NCBI GenBank assembly: GCA_021817645.1
Contig: JAKAGH010000033.1
Coordinates: forward strand, 1 to 16,427
Source: Deltaproteobacteria bacterium
GTDB taxonomy: Bacteria; Desulfobacterota; Desulfobaccia; Desulfobaccales; 0-14-0-80-60-11
Length of the DNA stretch: 16,427 nucleotides
Reading direction: 5' to 3'
The notes below the pieces were generated by a model that was given only the letters and a program-made list of their open reading frames with translations, ran no database searches and was not told the DNA's origin. A program made the translations under genes and the position numbers. Below, in pieces: positions 14,455 through 16,427 of the stretch. Every line of letters starts with the position of its first letter. The stretch's first letter is position 1.

Positions 14455-15450
14455 TTAAGCCCTGGCCCAGAGCAGCAGGCCGCCCACGGCCATAATGTTC
14501 AGCAGGGCCAGGGGAATCAAAAATTTCCAACAAAACATCATGAGCTGGTCATAGCGCAGCCGGGGCAGCGCCGCGCGGATCCAGATCATCACCAAGACCA
14601 TGGCGCCCACCTTCACGAAGAACCAGACCAGGGGCGGCAGCCACGGCCCCCGCCAGCCTCCCAGGAAAAAGACGGCCACCAGCCCTCCCAACACCACCAT
14701 GGTGACGTATTCCCCCAGGAAATAGAGGCCGAAGCGCATGCCGCTGTATTCCGTGTGGTAGCCCGCGACCAGCTCGTTTTCCGCTTCCGGGATATCGAAG
14801 GGAATGCGTTTGATCTCCGCCATGCCGCTGATCAAAAAGAGCAGGAAAGACAGGGGCTGCGTCAACAGAAAAGGATAATTGGCCTGGGCCTGGACGATGT
14901 CCACCAGGCTGAAGGAGCCCGCGGCCATGACCACCGGTGCCAGGGAGAGCCCCAGGGCCAGTTCGTAGCTGATCATCTGGGCCGCGCCCCGGATGCCCCC
15001 CAGGAGGCTGTACTTGGAGTTGGAGGCCCAGCCCCCCAGGGCCACGCCGTACACCCCCAGGGAGGAAAGGGCGAAGACATAGAGCAGACCCACGTTGAGG
15101 TCGCTGATCACCCCGGGGATGGGCCGGCCCTGCCACTGCCACCCCGCGCCAAAAGGGACCACGGCAAAGATCAACAGCGCGGTCCCCGCCACCACCGCCG
15201 GCGCCAGGAGGAAAATGGGCCGGTCTGCGCCCGCGGGCACGGTGTCTTCCTTGGTCAGGAGCTTGATGATGTCCGCCAAAGGCTGCAGGAGCCCCCAGGG
15301 CCCAGCGCGGTTGGGTCCCAGGCGGATCTGCAGCCGCGCCAGCAGCCGGCGCTCCGCATAGACCAGGTACGCGGCCAGCAGCAGCAAGACCACCAGCACC
15401 ACTGCCAGTTTGACGATTAAAATGATGAGGCCCGCGGTCCACGTCGACAT
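14455..15450 (-). CDS. nuoH: NADH-quinone oxidoreductase subunit H
   Basis: This membrane subunit forms most of the quinone-binding chamber where the peripheral arm docks and couples quinone reduction to proton pumping. It has 331 residues (E. coli has 325) and about eight transmembrane helices. Signature stretches are RLGPNRAGPWGLLQPLADI (43-61), KLLTKEDTVP, GGWASNSKYSLLGGIRGAAQ (139-158) and the charged quinone-site loop AEIKRIPFDIPEAENELVAG (211-230), then YHTEYSGMRFGLYFLGEY. The ATG at 15450 starts 6 bp after the nuoG TAA, with AAGAAGGT near the nuoG end as ribosome binding site. Downstream a 166-bp gap with a palindromic repeat separates it from nuoI. Confidence 0.96.
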   Translation of the reverse strand: MSTWTAGLIILIVKLAVVLVVLLLLAAYLVYAERRLLARLQIRLGPNRAGPWGLLQPLADIIKLLTKEDTVPAGADRPIFLLAPAVVAGTALLIFAVVPFGAGWQWQGRPIPGVISDLNVGLLYVFALSSLGVYGVALGGWASNSKYSLLGGIRGAAQMISYELALGLSLAPVVMAAGSFSLVDIVQAQANYPFLLTQPLSFLLFLISGMAEIKRIPFDIPEAENELVAGYHTEYSGMRFGLYFLGEYVTMVVLGGLVAVFFLGGWRGPWLPPLVWFFVKVGAMVLVMIWIRAALPRLRYDQLMMFCWKFLIPLALLNIMAVGGLLLWARA

Positions 15451-15456
15451 CGAAGA

Positions 15457-16427
15457 TTATACCTTCTTAATGGCGCTAAACGGCACCTGCACTGGCCCTG
15501 CCGGCAGCTTCTGCCAGACCAGTTGCCGGTGCCGGGGCAGGATCATGACCCCGGGAGCCATATTCTCCGCCACTTCTAATTCTAAAGTAAGGGGTCCGCC
15601 CAGCAGGCGCAAGATCACCTGCTCCCCGGCGGCCAGCCCTAATTGGGCCGCATCTCCGGAGTGCAGTAACAACCGGGGCTTTTCCTCGGCCTTCTGAACA
15701 TAAGGGGAGTAAGACGTCAGTTCCTCGGTGCCGAAAGTCCGGTCCACCAGGAGCAGTTCCAGGTGGCCCTCCAGATCTAGGTCTGACCCCAGGTTGATCT
15801 CCTCCAGGGAAAAGACCGGCGGCCCGCCTGCCTCAGGGAGGAGCCGCAGCCCCTCAGGCGGTGCGGGCCAGCCGGACACCCGGTTAAACACCGGATTCTG
15901 CCCGCCCAGCCAGGCCCACAAATCAGCCGTAGGACTTTCTGGTAACGGATTCAGGGCCGCAGCCAGGTCCTGCAAAATCTCCCCGCCGGGCCGGGGTGCG
16001 CCACCGGGGACGTAATCCAGAAATACCCGGGGGGGATGGCCGCCGCCGCTCACCTGGGCCAGGGGCGCACCACCGTGATGCAGGGGCGGGGCCCACTGGA
16101 GCCTGCCTTCCTGGTTGACGAAACTGGAGCCTGCCCCCTCAAAGAGAGTCGTAGTGGGGAGCAGCATCTGGGCCCGGGCCGTGGCCGGGGAAGGCAGATA
16201 ATCTAGGGCCACCAACAGTTCCAGCCGCTCCAGGGCCCGCGCCAGCCGGTCCCGGTCCGGAAAATGCCAGAAAGGATCATGCTCCACCACGATCAAGGCC
16301 TTGACCTTGCCCCTCTCCATGGCCTCGATCAGGGGATGGAGCGGAAGACCGGGCGGCGGCATGACCTCTGCCTTTGCTGACAGCAAGGCCGCACCCCAGG
16401 CGTTGGGGCCGGGGAGAAGGTAAAAAA
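15457..16427 (-). CDS. nuoG: NADH-quinone oxidoreductase subunit G, C-terminal part (5' end outside window)
   Basis: The frame is open across the right edge (it reads FYLLPGPNAWGAALLSAKAE at the boundary), so only the last ~323 residues are seen and no start lies in the window. This is the C-terminal molybdopterin-oxidoreductase-like domain of the iron-sulfur subunit G; the N-terminal cluster domains would lie to the right. Recognisable are LIVVEHDPFWHFPDRDRL, ATARAQMLLPTTTLFEGAGS followed by SFVNQEGRLQ (the usual ADVVLP...E..G...N.EGR.Q block), and a terminal molydopterin-binding-fold segment with LHSGDAAQLGLAAGEQVILR. Its position directly before nuoH confirms the identity. A catalytic molybdoenzyme such as formate dehydrogenase is a less likely alternative. 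Confidence 0.88.
   Translation of the reverse strand, partial: FYLLPGPNAWGAALLSAKAEVMPPPGLPLHPLIEAMERGKVKALIVVEHDPFWHFPDRDRLARALERLELLVALDYLPSPATARAQMLLPTTTLFEGAGSSFVNQEGRLQWAPPLHHGGAPLAQVSGGGHPPRVFLDYVPGGAPRPGGEILQDLAAALNPLPESPTADLWAWLGGQNPVFNRVSGWPAPPEGLRLLPEAGGPPVFSLEEINLGSDLDLEGHLELLLVDRTFGTEELTSYSPYVQKAEEKPRLLLHSGDAAQLGLAAGEQVILRLLGGPLTLELEVAENMAPGVMILPRHRQLVWQKLPAGPVQVPFSAIKKV

Noticed and set aside
14549..15442. 297-codon minus-strand frame overlapping nuoH.
   Set aside because: It is a Gly/Arg/Pro-rich out-of-frame shadow of nuoH, whose own frame matches the family along its whole length.

Overview
The window is a G+C-rich bacterial chromosome segment, compactly coded and mostly on the minus strand. 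Coding is dominated by GCC, CTG and CGG codons. A 14-subunit-type respiratory complex I, a two-gene exopolysaccharide synthase/exporter module needing an outer membrane, and C-rich palindromic repeats fit a Gram-negative. A member of the former Deltaproteobacteria (Desulfobacterota-like) is a reasonable guess, but that placement is inference from general style only.

Layout from left to right. Positions 1-3949 (minus) hold one very long open frame, cut by the window edge. It encodes a protein with an N-terminal membrane helix, about 900 residues of TPR-like helical repeats and a C-terminal outer-membrane beta-barrel of the BcsC/PgaA/PelB kind. It overlaps by 11 bp the gene upstream of it (3939-5516, minus), a processive family-2 glycosyltransferase of the cellulose-synthase type without a PilZ domain. 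The GTG start of that gene lies in the loop of a perfect 9-bp hairpin that captures its ribosome binding site. An AT-rich 319-bp leader/promoter region (5517-5835) precedes it. Next is a UDP-glucuronate 4-epimerase (minus), which appears to be read from a leaderless promoter, and then a divergent plus-strand gene for a small all-helical, possibly PhoU-like protein (6976-7581).

Positions 7582-7966 separate two convergent transcription units and are packed with palindromes. They contain a GC-rich hairpin, an 80-bp hairpin made of tandem CAGTAAT heptamers, and a ~120-bp C-rich inverted-repeat element of the dispersed REP/MITE type. A short TCAGGGG tandem abuts the end of nuoN.

Positions 7967-16427 (minus) are the distal part of a complex I operon in canonical order nuoG(partial)-H-I-J-K-L-M-N. 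Junctions are 1-9 bp or overlapping, with one exception: 166 bp between nuoH and nuoI carries another MITE-like palindromic element. All antiporter-like subunits keep their key Glu and Lys residues, so the complex looks functional.

The synthase, the TPR-barrel protein and the epimerase could together make and export a polysaccharide, with the epimerase supplying UDP-galacturonate. That link is inference from proximity. The most interesting items are the minimal synthase/exporter pair, the hairpins at its start codon, the leaderless epimerase promoter, and the three palindromic repeat elements.
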